DNA of 41,879 nucleotides from an uncultured Clostridia bacterium (GTDB taxonomy: Bacteria; Bacillota; Clostridia; UBA1381), in NCBI GenBank assembly GCA_947626135.1, contig CANQQZ010000019.1, positions 1-41,879 of the forward strand, read 5' to 3'. Of the stretch, positions 1 through 7,451 are shown one piece after another (position 1 is the stretch's first letter; every line of letters starts with the position of its first letter). The position numbers and the translations under genes were made by a program. The notes below the pieces were generated by a model. That model saw only the letters and a list, made by a program, of their open reading frames with translations, had not been told where the DNA came from and did no database searches.

Positions 1-43
1 CAAGGCGTGGCTTGTATTCTGAGCCCCTATGGGGCGATTATTG

Positions 44-67
44 AAAAACCCCCGGCTTTGCCGGGGG
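44..67 (-). terminator. Rho-independent terminator
   Basis: An 8-bp perfect GC stem (49-56 with 60-67, TTT loop) is followed on the minus strand by five T residues (A-run at 44-48). It would stop minus-strand transcription that passes the nearer terminator of the recombinase gene. A second small GC hairpin, GCCCC-TAT-GGGGC, lies at 23-35. Confidence 0.75.
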
Positions 68-73
68 ATGTTT

Positions 74-84
74 ATTGTCCGGTA
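74..84. repeat. 11-bp inverted repeat flanking the recombinase gene (left copy)
   Basis: ATTGTCCGGTA at 74-84 is the exact reverse complement of TACCGGACAAT at 1806-1816. The two copies bracket the large serine recombinase gene and nothing else. They could be recombinase or regulator binding sites. A chance 11-bp match in 1.8 kb is not excluded. Confidence 0.4.
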
Positions 85-162
85 ATGTGAATAACGACAT
101 CATTGGAGGCATATCACGCAGGGCGGCTTACTCAAAATGCGCTAATCGAGGCGGATAATGAA

Positions 163-205
163 TAAAAAAATAGAGGACGGTTCTTTTTATGAATCATCCT
201 CTATT
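163..205 (-). terminator. Terminator of the serine recombinase gene
   Basis: A perfect 9-bp stem (169-177 with 197-205, 19-nt loop) is followed on the minus strand by a T-run (A-run 164-170). The stem begins at the recombinase stop codon (201-203), so coding sequence and terminator overlap. Confidence 0.65.
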
Positions 206-1787
206 CACGTTCGGAAACTATATTCAGTTTAGCAAAATCAAAAATTCCGTCGGGGCTATTGCTATCCTTCCTGGCTTTCGGCGGCTGCTCCGTCGGCAAA
301 ATATTCAGCTTAATTTCAATATGGTCTTTATAAATATCAACCCTCTCCACAAATAAATCTATAAGCCGTTTGCTTGCGTCGAGTGTTCCCTGCTCAAATA
401 GATTTTTTGCCTTATTGAACAGCTGCCGCAGCTTTGTCCTGGAAATCACTTTCTTGGATAATTCCTTTTCCAATTTAAAGATTTGGTCTTCAATCAACAA
501 TTTCTCATTTTCAAGGCTGTCAAGACGCTCTATAACCGTCTTGGAACCGGTATCGGCGATAACGTCCACCAGATTATCGATCCGGCGTGAAACCTCCTTC
601 AATCGCTTCTCGGCATTTGTTTTGGCAAGCATTGCTGTACTCTCGCGTTCAAGAATAAATCCATTGATTTTGTCAAGGAGTTCGGGAATAATACTTTCGT
701 TAAATATTATTCCCGATAACTCACGCAGAACCGCCGCCTCAACACTCTCCTTTCTGATTTCCTTGTTAGAGCATCTTTTCTTACCATTCTGACGGGAACA
801 TCGATAGCTTATATATTCAGGATGTTCTGTGTCAGCCCTACGTCTGTTCCCGCTGTACGGACTACCGCATTCTCCGCAGAAAATCTTGCCAGACAGCAGA
901 TAACTCGCCCTTGAATTAAATTGTCCCGCCTTATGCTGCCGTTCACGCATTTTTATCTGCACAGCTTCAAAATCCTTTTTGCTGATAATCTGCGGCACAG
1001 CGTCGTCAATCCTGATAACATTATCATTTTCGGCTTTAGCGTAGCGTATCGGCTTTCCGCTTTTCTCGTATTTCGGGGCGACTATATTATATGTATATAC
1101 TCCGGTATATTTCTCGTTGTGGAGTATAGAATTAATACTGTTTTTACCGAAGCCCTGCCCGCGTTTTGTTTTATAGCCGTTAGCATTTAAGGCTTGTATA
1201 ATCTCGGTATACCCACGTCCTTCCAGATACATTCGGAAAATCATACGTACCGCCTCCGCTTCAGTTTCGTTGATAATAAGCTGCTTCGTCTCTTTGTCAA
1301 CATCATAGCCGAGGGGCGGTCTGCCTCCTGTGGTCTTGGCGCTGAGGGCGTTCTCCTTAAGTCCCTTACGAACCTCGCGCTGCAGATTGAGGGAATAATA
1401 CTCGTTCATACCCTCGATAACGCTTTGTAGTATTACGCTCTCGGGCGTATCCTGAAAATTTTCCGTAACGGACAAAAGCTTTATTCCGCGCTTTTCAAAG
1501 AAATTCCGGTATATAGCCGCGTCGTACCGGTTGCGCGCGAACCTGTCCGACTTGTGGACAATTACCGCATCAATCCTGATGTTTCCGAGCTTAACATCTC
1601 TGATGAGCTGCTGGAAAGCGGTACGATTATCGGTCGTACCGCTCTGAGCCTCATCAATGTAGGAATCGAGCAGGACATAGCCGTTATCTTTTGCGTAAGC
1701 TTGTATCGCCCTCAGCTGTGCCTTGATAGATTCCTCGCGCTGCATGTGACTGCTGTATCGCGTATATGCCACTGCGTTTAACGGCAT
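201..1787 (-). CDS. Large serine recombinase (integrase type)
   Basis: This is a 528-residue site-specific DNA recombinase of the large serine family. The N-terminal resolvase domain (about 1-145) has the YTRYSS motif with Ser12 as the likely nucleophile and the DRFARN motif near residue 80. A recombinase domain follows (about 155-270). A zinc ribbon comes next (about 300-345), with CGEC and paired downstream cysteines. A coiled-coil segment (about 385-450) completes the TndX/phage-integrase layout, and the length fits that family. The start has a strong GGGGAGGTGA ribosome site. A 38-residue ORF lies just upstream in the same direction, and the gene ends in its own hairpin terminator. Such enzymes usually sit at one end of the element they move, but no att pair could be identified here. 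Confidence 0.93.
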   Translation of the reverse strand: MPLNAVAYTRYSSHMQREESIKAQLRAIQAYAKDNGYVLLDSYIDEAQSGTTDNRTAFQQLIRDVKLGNIRIDAVIVHKSDRFARNRYDAAIYRNFFEKRGIKLLSVTENFQDTPESVILQSVIEGMNEYYSLNLQREVRKGLKENALSAKTTGGRPPLGYDVDKETKQLIINETEAEAVRMIFRMYLEGRGYTEIIQALNANGYKTKRGQGFGKNSINSILHNEKYTGVYTYNIVAPKYEKSGKPIRYAKAENDNVIRIDDAVPQIISKKDFEAVQIKMRERQHKAGQFNSRASYLLSGKIFCGECGSPYSGNRRRADTEHPEYISYRCSRQNGKKRCSNKEIRKESVEAAVLRELSGIIFNESIIPELLDKINGFILERESTAMLAKTNAEKRLKEVSRRIDNLVDVIADTGSKTVIERLDSLENEKLLIEDQIFKLEKELSKKVISRTKLRQLFNKAKNLFEQGTLDASKRLIDLFVERVDIYKDHIEIKLNILPTEQPPKARKDSNSPDGIFDFAKLNIVSERE

Positions 1788-1805
1788 ATCCCGTTCACCT
1801 CCCCC

Positions 1806-1816
1806 TACCGGACAAT
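1806..1816. repeat. 11-bp inverted repeat flanking the recombinase gene (right copy)
   Basis: TACCGGACAAT is the partner of 74-84. It lies in the 37-bp gap between the small ORF at 1825-1941 and the recombinase start, so it is in the recombinase leader and could also act as an operator. Confidence 0.4.
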
Positions 1817-1824
1817 TTTAGTGT

Positions 1825-1941
1825 TTATTCTCTTTCCGATTGCGTCAGCAGGCAGTAAATTGCCTCACATAAAAGAGTCACCGCATCTGCTATAGTCACC
1901 GTTTTATCGGATATAGTAACTTTGATTTTTTCTGTCGGCAT
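1825..1941 (-). CDS. Small 38-residue protein upstream of the recombinase
   Basis: The ORF has an ATG at 1941, a TAA at 1825-1827, and a very strong ribosome site (AGGAGGAGG) 8 bases upstream. The product begins MPTEKIKVTISDKT and ends in a hydrophobic, cysteine-containing stretch before a charged tail. It is codirectional with the recombinase and 37 bases ahead of it, so the two are probably cotranscribed. A TATAAT hexamer lies just upstream on the minus strand, near 1970, without a convincing -35. The family was not recognised. A recombination directionality factor or a leader peptide are possibilities suggested only by position. Confidence 0.55.
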   Translation of the reverse strand: MPTEKIKVTISDKTVTIADAVTLLCEAIYCLLTQSERE

Positions 1942-2109
1942 GGCAATATTCCTCCTCCTTTCTCTATCATTATATAATTGCCAAATTCTGACATCTTTAA
2001 GATAATATATAACCGAAATTCCGGTTTTTACTAAGTTTCGCCAGCCGCAAACGAAGTTTGCATAAAAGTAAGACCCTGCAAAAACCGCATAAAAACGCGT
2101 GCTGCGAAG

Positions 2110-2910
2110 TTACGAAGCTAAGTTCCCGGAATGATGCTTGAGGTACAGCTTCGCAAGCTTAAATCCCTGATTCGCGCTTTTGTTCATGTACCCGCTATAA
2201 CCGTATATCCAGCAGTCGTCACACAGATCCTTATTCCGAAAAAGGCGGTGGTCAAATTCGTCTACAAGCCCGATATAATAGAAACATAGGCCTTCAAAAT
2301 GGCGGTTGCCTGACTTATTAATTTTTTTATTAACTTTTTGGCACTTTTTGGCAATTTCGTATTTGTTGTCATTATCAATCACATAAACGCACGACAACTC
2401 TTTCGAAATGTTTAATCCCGTTATACCGTACAAATCATCGCTGCGAATATGTTGATAAATGCAGTAGATATCCATTCCCAAACTTGTATACCCCATAGCG
2501 TATAACACTTCAAGTGTTTGAGAAAAATAATATAAAACATCGTCGGTATAATAATTAAGGTTTTTCCGTATGCCCTCTATACCATCACTCAGCTGCTTCG
2601 AAGTCTCAAATCTCTTAAAGGAAATCATATCCTTCGCAATTCGTAGCAACATATCACAAAACTCGCACAAAGCCCCGTTGCAATTGTACACGGTAACAAT
2701 TTTATACAAAATAAGATATTGCGCATCATGCTTACCGCCTAACTCCGCTGCTAAAAGCTTCCCGGCTTTCCTAAATTCCGCACGATCGCATAACTCGTAA
2801 AAATAACTACTGGCATGCTCAGATAAACCTTCTTCTGCTTTCTCAATAAGCGCCTCTATTTTTTTTGCGGAATCGCTCATATCATTTTGCATTTGAATAT
2901 TTTTTTCCAT
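2110..2910 (-). CDS. Hypothetical helical protein (266 residues)
   Basis: The family was not recognised. The protein is predicted largely alpha-helical, cysteine- and tyrosine-rich, with no signal peptide or clear membrane segment. The C-terminus (SANQGFKLAKLYL) resembles half of a Sel1/TPR-type helical repeat, and the middle also looks like helical hairpins, so a solenoid or TPR-like scaffold is a reasonable guess. Its ATG (2908-2910) begins one base after the stop of the upstream ATPase gene, and its ribosome site AAGGAGGAA lies inside the end of that gene. The two are therefore translationally coupled and probably act together. Confidence 0.7.
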   Translation of the reverse strand: MEKNIQMQNDMSDSAKKIEALIEKAEEGLSEHASSYFYELCDRAEFRKAGKLLAAELGGKHDAQYLILYKIVTVYNCNGALCEFCDMLLRIAKDMISFKRFETSKQLSDGIEGIRKNLNYYTDDVLYYFSQTLEVLYAMGYTSLGMDIYCIYQHIRSDDLYGITGLNISKELSCVYVIDNDNKYEIAKKCQKVNKKINKSGNRHFEGLCFYYIGLVDEFDHRLFRNKDLCDDCWIYGYSGYMNKSANQGFKLAKLYLKHHSGNLAS

Positions 2911-2911
2911 T

Positions 2912-4600
2912 TTATTCCTCCTTATTGTTTACCCACTTTCCTGCCCGGCCTGGGAAAAACGAAATATATGAAAAATTGCGTCCACGAATGCGTCTGTTAT
3001 CAGTCGTGTTTGTCTGCAATGCTTTGGACCTTTCGATCAGTCCTGCCGCGAGCAAATCCTTACGGATCGTTGCCTCCGTATAATTGAAATCAATTTCCTG
3101 ATCGTCGTAAAACTGTTTGATTTTTCCAAACACCACCACGCTCCGTATTTGCCAGACTCCGTCGCAGTCGATTATTTCGACGAAGTCCGCCTTATTACGG
3201 TCGGCCTCGTCAACAATTTTTATCTTGCCACAGTCGACCAAGGCAAATAATGCAGTACAGTACATCAGCACCGGCGACTTCGGGGAATATCGCTTGTGCT
3301 GATTTACAATCAACTTCTGCATACAGTTCGGAAACTCCTGAGAATCCAGGGATATTCCGCCACGTTGCATACAAAATTCACATATTTTATGCCAAACTAC
3401 AATCATCCACGCCAGAGTTTCATAGTAGCGGCCGTGGAGACCGTCGACTTGTTTCCGCTGATGCTCTTGCTCTGCTTCAAAATCGCCGACAAATCGCTCA
3501 ATAGCATATGGCGTCGTAAGGAAGTATTCAAGAAATCGCAGCAAAAAGGCAATACTTTTGCGTTGGAAATCCTTGGAATTCTGCTCCATAATTTTCAGCT
3601 TCTCCACATGCACAGTCGCTTTATCGAACGGCAAAATGAGCAGTCGCGGGAATGACGATGTTTGCAACGGTGGCTCAATCTCAGCGGTAAACGCCGCCAA
3701 GTTGTACATGGATACGCTCTCGACCTTTCGACCCCGGTATCTGCGGTATGAGGTGTTTTCGTCACTGGCGATTCTTGTAATCGTCTCCACAATCTGCAGC
3801 GCCTTAAGATTGCGAGCCGACTTTAAATCGTCAAAAACCGTGACCGAAGCGCGATTGCCATTTACAATCTCCATAGCAGCTGCCAGGCTGTCATTTACCG
3901 AAACACTGGGTAATCCGAACGGATTCAGCATCGGAAACCCGGTCGAGCTTTTTCCGGTTCCGGTTTGCCCGCATATATATAATGTAAAGCGGGGGAACAA
4001 TCCGTGCTTTGCCAGTAGCGGTTTGAGCATTGACAGAGCCGAAAAACATAGCATTGCGCCCGCATAAAACGCGTTGTTGAACGTCGGCATAAACGATTCC
4101 GTTATGAAATTGCACGCCTCGGCATCTGTTATGGTACCGACATCCAGTCCCGGACGTATATTCTCCACCGTTTCCCTTCCGCGCGGCGTCAATTTGATCG
4201 GGCCGTAAACAAACTCCGGCACGTCTGCATTAATCCATCCGGTGCCCTCATAGACCACCTTTTCGCTTGCGCCAAATACCGAATTTTTCAGCAGCTGATA
4301 TATCACCTCCCTGTTTTCCTCGGACGCTGCGCTCACAAGCCCAAGCTCTTTCCACAACCAGTCGTCGTTGCTGCTCAAAAAATCATCCTCGTGAACTTCG
4401 ATGAATTCGACATCCGCTGCACCGTCGCGCAGAACCTTGCACTTATAGGTATGATAGGGATGGCTGGACTGATGCAGAATTTGTTCGGTGACCAACACCA
4501 GCAGACTGAGCCGAGGATATTGCTCGGAACTGATCCTTATTTGCTCGCCTTCCCAAAAAACCGATATTTTTTCTCCTTTGAAGCTGTACGTGGTGTTCAT
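2912..4600 (-). CDS. P-loop ATPase, DUF927/helicase-like
   Basis: This 562-residue protein has a Walker A motif (GQTGTGKSS, about residue 207) and a Walker B-like VTVFDDL about 45 residues later. That spacing resembles DUF927-type and SF3-like ATPases of mobile elements, which are thought to work in replication or DNA remodelling. The start was placed at the ATG at 4598-4600 because AGAGGAGG lies 7 bases upstream; an ATG further upstream (4633) has no such site. The gene is divergent from the 622-residue gene and coupled to the hypothetical gene downstream. The ATPase assignment is firm. The DUF927 link is from memory of the family and is less sure. Confidence 0.65.
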   Translation of the reverse strand: MNTTYSFKGEKISVFWEGEQIRISSEQYPRLSLLVLVTEQILHQSSHPYHTYKCKVLRDGAADVEFIEVHEDDFLSSNDDWLWKELGLVSAASEENREVIYQLLKNSVFGASEKVVYEGTGWINADVPEFVYGPIKLTPRGRETVENIRPGLDVGTITDAEACNFITESFMPTFNNAFYAGAMLCFSALSMLKPLLAKHGLFPRFTLYICGQTGTGKSSTGFPMLNPFGLPSVSVNDSLAAAMEIVNGNRASVTVFDDLKSARNLKALQIVETITRIASDENTSYRRYRGRKVESVSMYNLAAFTAEIEPPLQTSSFPRLLILPFDKATVHVEKLKIMEQNSKDFQRKSIAFLLRFLEYFLTTPYAIERFVGDFEAEQEHQRKQVDGLHGRYYETLAWMIVVWHKICEFCMQRGGISLDSQEFPNCMQKLIVNQHKRYSPKSPVLMYCTALFALVDCGKIKIVDEADRNKADFVEIIDCDGVWQIRSVVVFGKIKQFYDDQEIDFNYTEATIRKDLLAAGLIERSKALQTNTTDNRRIRGRNFSYISFFPGRAGKWVNNKEE

Positions 4601-4682
4601 ATTAGACCTCCTCTCTGTAGCTAAGAATACCATGTTCGCGAAAAAAATTCAGCGGGTTTTTTTGATAAATTTTTTTTGCGGC

Positions 4683-4711
4683 TTCACATCATGGGTATTT
4701 TATGGTATAAT
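4683..4711 (+). promoter_or_regulatory. Sigma-A type promoter of the 622-residue gene
   Basis: TTCACA at 4683-4688, a 17-bp spacer and a perfect TATAAT at 4706-4711 lie 29 bases ahead of the ATG. The ribosome site AGGAGG is at 4729-4734. Confidence 0.8.
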
Positions 4712-4740
4712 TTGTGTATTAAATTTACAGGAGGTTAGAT

Positions 4741-6609
4741 ATGCTTACATTTGACTTGGAAGAAATTGTAAATGCAGATGATTTACATGGTAAAGTATTA
4801 AACGACTCTACGCTTATAAAGAAAATGCTGTCAGAAAAGGTTGAAAATGCGTCTTCGGACCAACGCGGTGCGAAATATTATGATGAAGAACAACTAATGT
4901 CGATAATTAATGATAGCAAATCGGGCATAGACCACCATTTAACCAAATTGGACAGCAGATTAAAAATGCAAGATAAAGACCCCATGTGGAAGTATGATAT
5001 GTTAAAATTAAAAAAATATATCGTAAAGCGCATTTATTCAAAAACAGATAATCAACCGTCATTCTGGCAGATGTTGGATAAAACATCTTTTTCCGGTATG
5101 CGCTCTTATAACGATACTTTTATGGCATCTGATGATGCGTATTTTGAAGAATTGGAGCATGACATCAAAAAAGGCATAAACGCGCATTATGGATGCGATA
5201 ATTTCGATTTTTGTGACAAAATTCATAAGACATATAACTACTTACAGGACAGTATAAATTGTCTTGCTCATTCCGTAAGGCACTTATATCAATTTAAAGG
5301 AATTGACTTCTTCACTGAGGATTACTGCAAACAGGTTTGTGCAGAGCTTGATCGTGTCAAAAATGCTTTAAACAGTGCCAATAGATATAGTTCAAACGTG
5401 TTTGAAATATTTTTTCAAATTGTGCATGCTCAACGATTGATTGGGTTGCTAAATTCTCAAATATACACAAATGAATATTTGTTTAAAAATATTATAAAGA
5501 AATATAATATTCAAATTCCGCAAGACGCCGTTAACAAATTCGACTGCTATACGCGTAAAATATCTAAATATGATGCAGATAAATACGCATATCCCATTGA
5601 TACGCCTCTTATGCCGCAAGGTACTGTTAACGCATTCGACTGCTATATGCGTAAAATATCTAAATCTGACGCAAACAAATATGCAACCCCCATTGATACA
5701 GCTCCTAATTTTTTATTTGCCGATTCAAGGAACCTGGTTAATCTGTATACTCATAACGAAGACGATGCGGATGAAGCAACCGTTTTGGATGCAGGTAAAT
5801 ACGTAGAGAAGCACGTTGACGATATTCTTGATTTGGTGTTTGCCGGTTCAGCCGAGCCACTGGAAAATAGAAAAACGCTGCTGTTAAAAAACTGTGCCAA
5901 TATAACTCGTGTATATAAATTCGCAACATTGGAAACAAGACACAGCCGTCACGACAAGTATATTACTCCACCGGCGCCAGTAAAGGTAATCATTGCCATA
6001 TGCAGGGCGTTAGTCGTGAAAGAGCAAACATCAGACGGCACTTATGCCGACAAACCACTCATGAAGCAAACCTTCAGCGCTACCGGGTACACTCCATTCA
6101 GCAACAGCAACAGCAAAAAAATATTAATCGTCAGAGACGCAAAGAATTATGAGCATAATAAACAAATCAAGGAACAAAATAGTCATATAGATATACACGA
6201 ATTCTCTGCAAGACTCGCAATGGAGATAATAAATTCTTATATAGCTTTATACAGTGGGCAATATGAGATTTTCAAACGCAGAATAAAATTAGAACAAGAA
6301 TTCGATAAATTCACGAAAAGCATACTAAGTCTGCATGACAACACCATTTTTAAGGACTTTTTTATCCGTTATTATCCTCAATTGCAAAAAATGGTACTGC
6401 CCGATGAATTTTTTAAGATCGTATTTGAATATTACACTAACGAGCTATCTGAAACAATTGCGGGTATACAACTGGACTCGGAAGACATTGAAATGTTAAG
6501 AAGACATTTGTTTGAGGACTACTATAAAATCGGTCAAGATCTGATAGAGTGTTTTAAAAGAAATATGAATGAAATAATATTTACCAAACTTATTTTAAAG
6601 AATATGTAA
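4741..6609 (+). CDS. Hypothetical 622-residue protein with internal tandem duplication
   Basis: The family was not recognised. The protein is charged, helix-rich and AT-rich in its codons. There is no signal peptide, no obvious membrane segment and no P-loop. Residues about 260-323 are two consecutive 32-residue copies sharing FDCY-RKISK and KYA-PIDT, encoded by a 96-bp direct repeat. The start is fixed by AGGAGG 6 bases upstream of the ATG and by a good promoter. The gene stands alone, divergent from the ATPase/hypothetical pair, between two serine recombinase genes. Large stand-alone cytoplasmic proteins in such positions are often defence or element-maintenance factors, but nothing in the sequence proves this. 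Confidence 0.75.
   Translation: MLTFDLEEIVNADDLHGKVLNDSTLIKKMLSEKVENASSDQRGAKYYDEEQLMSIINDSKSGIDHHLTKLDSRLKMQDKDPMWKYDMLKLKKYIVKRIYSKTDNQPSFWQMLDKTSFSGMRSYNDTFMASDDAYFEELEHDIKKGINAHYGCDNFDFCDKIHKTYNYLQDSINCLAHSVRHLYQFKGIDFFTEDYCKQVCAELDRVKNALNSANRYSSNVFEIFFQIVHAQRLIGLLNSQIYTNEYLFKNIIKKYNIQIPQDAVNKFDCYTRKISKYDADKYAYPIDTPLMPQGTVNAFDCYMRKISKSDANKYATPIDTAPNFLFADSRNLVNLYTHNEDDADEATVLDAGKYVEKHVDDILDLVFAGSAEPLENRKTLLLKNCANITRVYKFATLETRHSRHDKYITPPAPVKVIIAICRALVVKEQTSDGTYADKPLMKQTFSATGYTPFSNSNSKKILIVRDAKNYEHNKQIKEQNSHIDIHEFSARLAMEIINSYIALYSGQYEIFKRRIKLEQEFDKFTKSILSLHDNTIFKDFFIRYYPQLQKMVLPDEFFKIVFEYYTNELSETIAGIQLDSEDIEMLRRHLFEDYYKIGQDLIECFKRNMNEIIFTKLILKNM
5518..5709 (+). repeat. Tandem 96-bp coding duplication
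   Basis: Unit 1 (5518-5613) and unit 2 (5614-5709) are in frame and match in most codons, including gttaac, ttcgactgctat and cgtaaaatatctaaat. Divergence is mainly at scattered positions, so the duplication is fairly recent or under constraint. Confidence 0.8.
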
Positions 6610-6649
6610 CAGATACGATAGATTTATGATGATTATATATTCTGAATCC

Positions 6650-6705
6650 AAAAAATTGCGCCAAAAGAATATATTATAAAAATGATAGTAGCTTCCTTTG
6701 GCGCA
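6650..6705 (-). terminator. Terminator downstream of the small resolvase gene
   Basis: Arms TGCGCCAAA (6657-6665) and TTTGGCGCA (6697-6705) form a perfect 9-bp stem with a 31-nt AT-rich loop. On the minus strand the stem is followed by ATTTTTT, which fits termination of the resolvase transcript, although the loop is long. Confidence 0.5.
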
Positions 6706-6781
6706 TATTGATTGGATTTAAATATTGATTAAAATGCATATAAGCATAGTAGGACCGGAATGTCTGACCGGCTAAGGCAAC

Positions 6782-7324
6782 TTATCTCACCCGCCGGTAA
6801 AATGTACTCTTACTCATGCCCAGCTCCTTCATTGCAGCGGCGGCGGTGATTTTGCCGTCGCGCCATTTTGCCATAACCCGGTCGGTGTCCGAATATTCCT
6901 TCTTCTTTCGTCCGTTATACTTCCCCATATCCTTCGCCGCCGCGATTCCCTCGCGCTGTCGTTGAAGGATATACTCGCGCTCCAGCTCCGCCACCGCGCC
7001 GAATATCGTAAGCATAAACTTTCCCGTCGGCGTGGTCGTGTCAATCGATTCCTTTTTGCTCACAAATTCCACGCCCTTGCTGCTGAGCGTTTCTATTAAT
7101 TCGAGCAAATCTTTGGTGTTCCTCGCAAATCTTGAAATTTCGCTCACGATAACCGTATCGCCACGTCGAACATAGTCAATCATCGCGTTCAGCTGCGGAC
7201 GGTTGGTGTTCTTGCCGCTCATCTTATCAATGTAGATTTCGTCCACGCCGAGTTCCTTCATTAATATCTCCTGCCGGATGGTATTCTGCTCGGCGGTAGA
7301 TACCCGTATGTAACCAATTTTCAT
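6782..7324 (-). CDS. Small serine resolvase/invertase
   Basis: This is a 180-residue serine recombinase of the resolvase/DNA invertase type. The N-terminal catalytic domain opens with KIGYIRVS, with Ser9 as nucleophile and Arg7 beside it. It also carries SEISRFARN (about 60-70), followed by the long E-helix region and a C-terminal helix-turn-helix (about 155-180, MSKSTFYRRV). The start at 7324 was chosen because TTGGAGG lies upstream; the longer open frame reaching 7621 antisense to the next gene is a shadow. A perfect dyad with a 2-bp centre lies just upstream and could be its recombination site. It may resolve element cointegrates or invert a local segment. Confidence 0.92.
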   Translation of the reverse strand: MKIGYIRVSTAEQNTIRQEILMKELGVDEIYIDKMSGKNTNRPQLNAMIDYVRRGDTVIVSEISRFARNTKDLLELIETLSSKGVEFVSKKESIDTTTPTGKFMLTIFGAVAELEREYILQRQREGIAAAKDMGKYNGRKKKEYSDTDRVMAKWRDGKITAAAAMKELGMSKSTFYRRVR

Positions 7325-7347
7325 AAAATCAACCTCCAATACTGTCC

Positions 7348-7367
7348 CATTAGGGTGTACCCTAATG
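7348..7367. promoter_or_regulatory. Dyad upstream of the resolvase, candidate crossover site or operator
   Basis: CATTAGGGT-GT-ACCCTAATG is a 9-bp perfect inverted repeat with a 2-bp centre, 23 bp ahead of the resolvase start. Small serine recombinases bind such dyads as dimers and cut with a 2-bp stagger at the centre. Autoregulation is an equally simple explanation. Confidence 0.45.
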
Positions 7368-7373
7368 AGACAC

Positions 7374-7448
7374 AAAAAAAGTGTGCCAATAGAGTCGGTT
7401 TTCCTATTTTGGAACGTCCCAAAATTTTTACCGACCCTATTGGCACAC
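7374..7448 (-). terminator. Long-hairpin terminator after the amidotransferase gene
   Basis: The 12-bp arms at 7381-7392 and 7437-7448, then a mismatch, then 6 bp (7394-7399 with 7430-7435), enclose an inner TTTTGG/CCAAAA hairpin (7407-7424). On the minus strand the stem is followed by seven T residues (7374-7380). It starts 3 bases after the amidotransferase stop codon. Confidence 0.75.
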
Positions 7449-7451
7449 ACG

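Noticed and set aside
1-90. Open plus-strand frame running in from the window edge to a stop at 88-90
   Set aside because: It passes straight through a clear terminator hairpin and has no recognisable similarity; too short to support.
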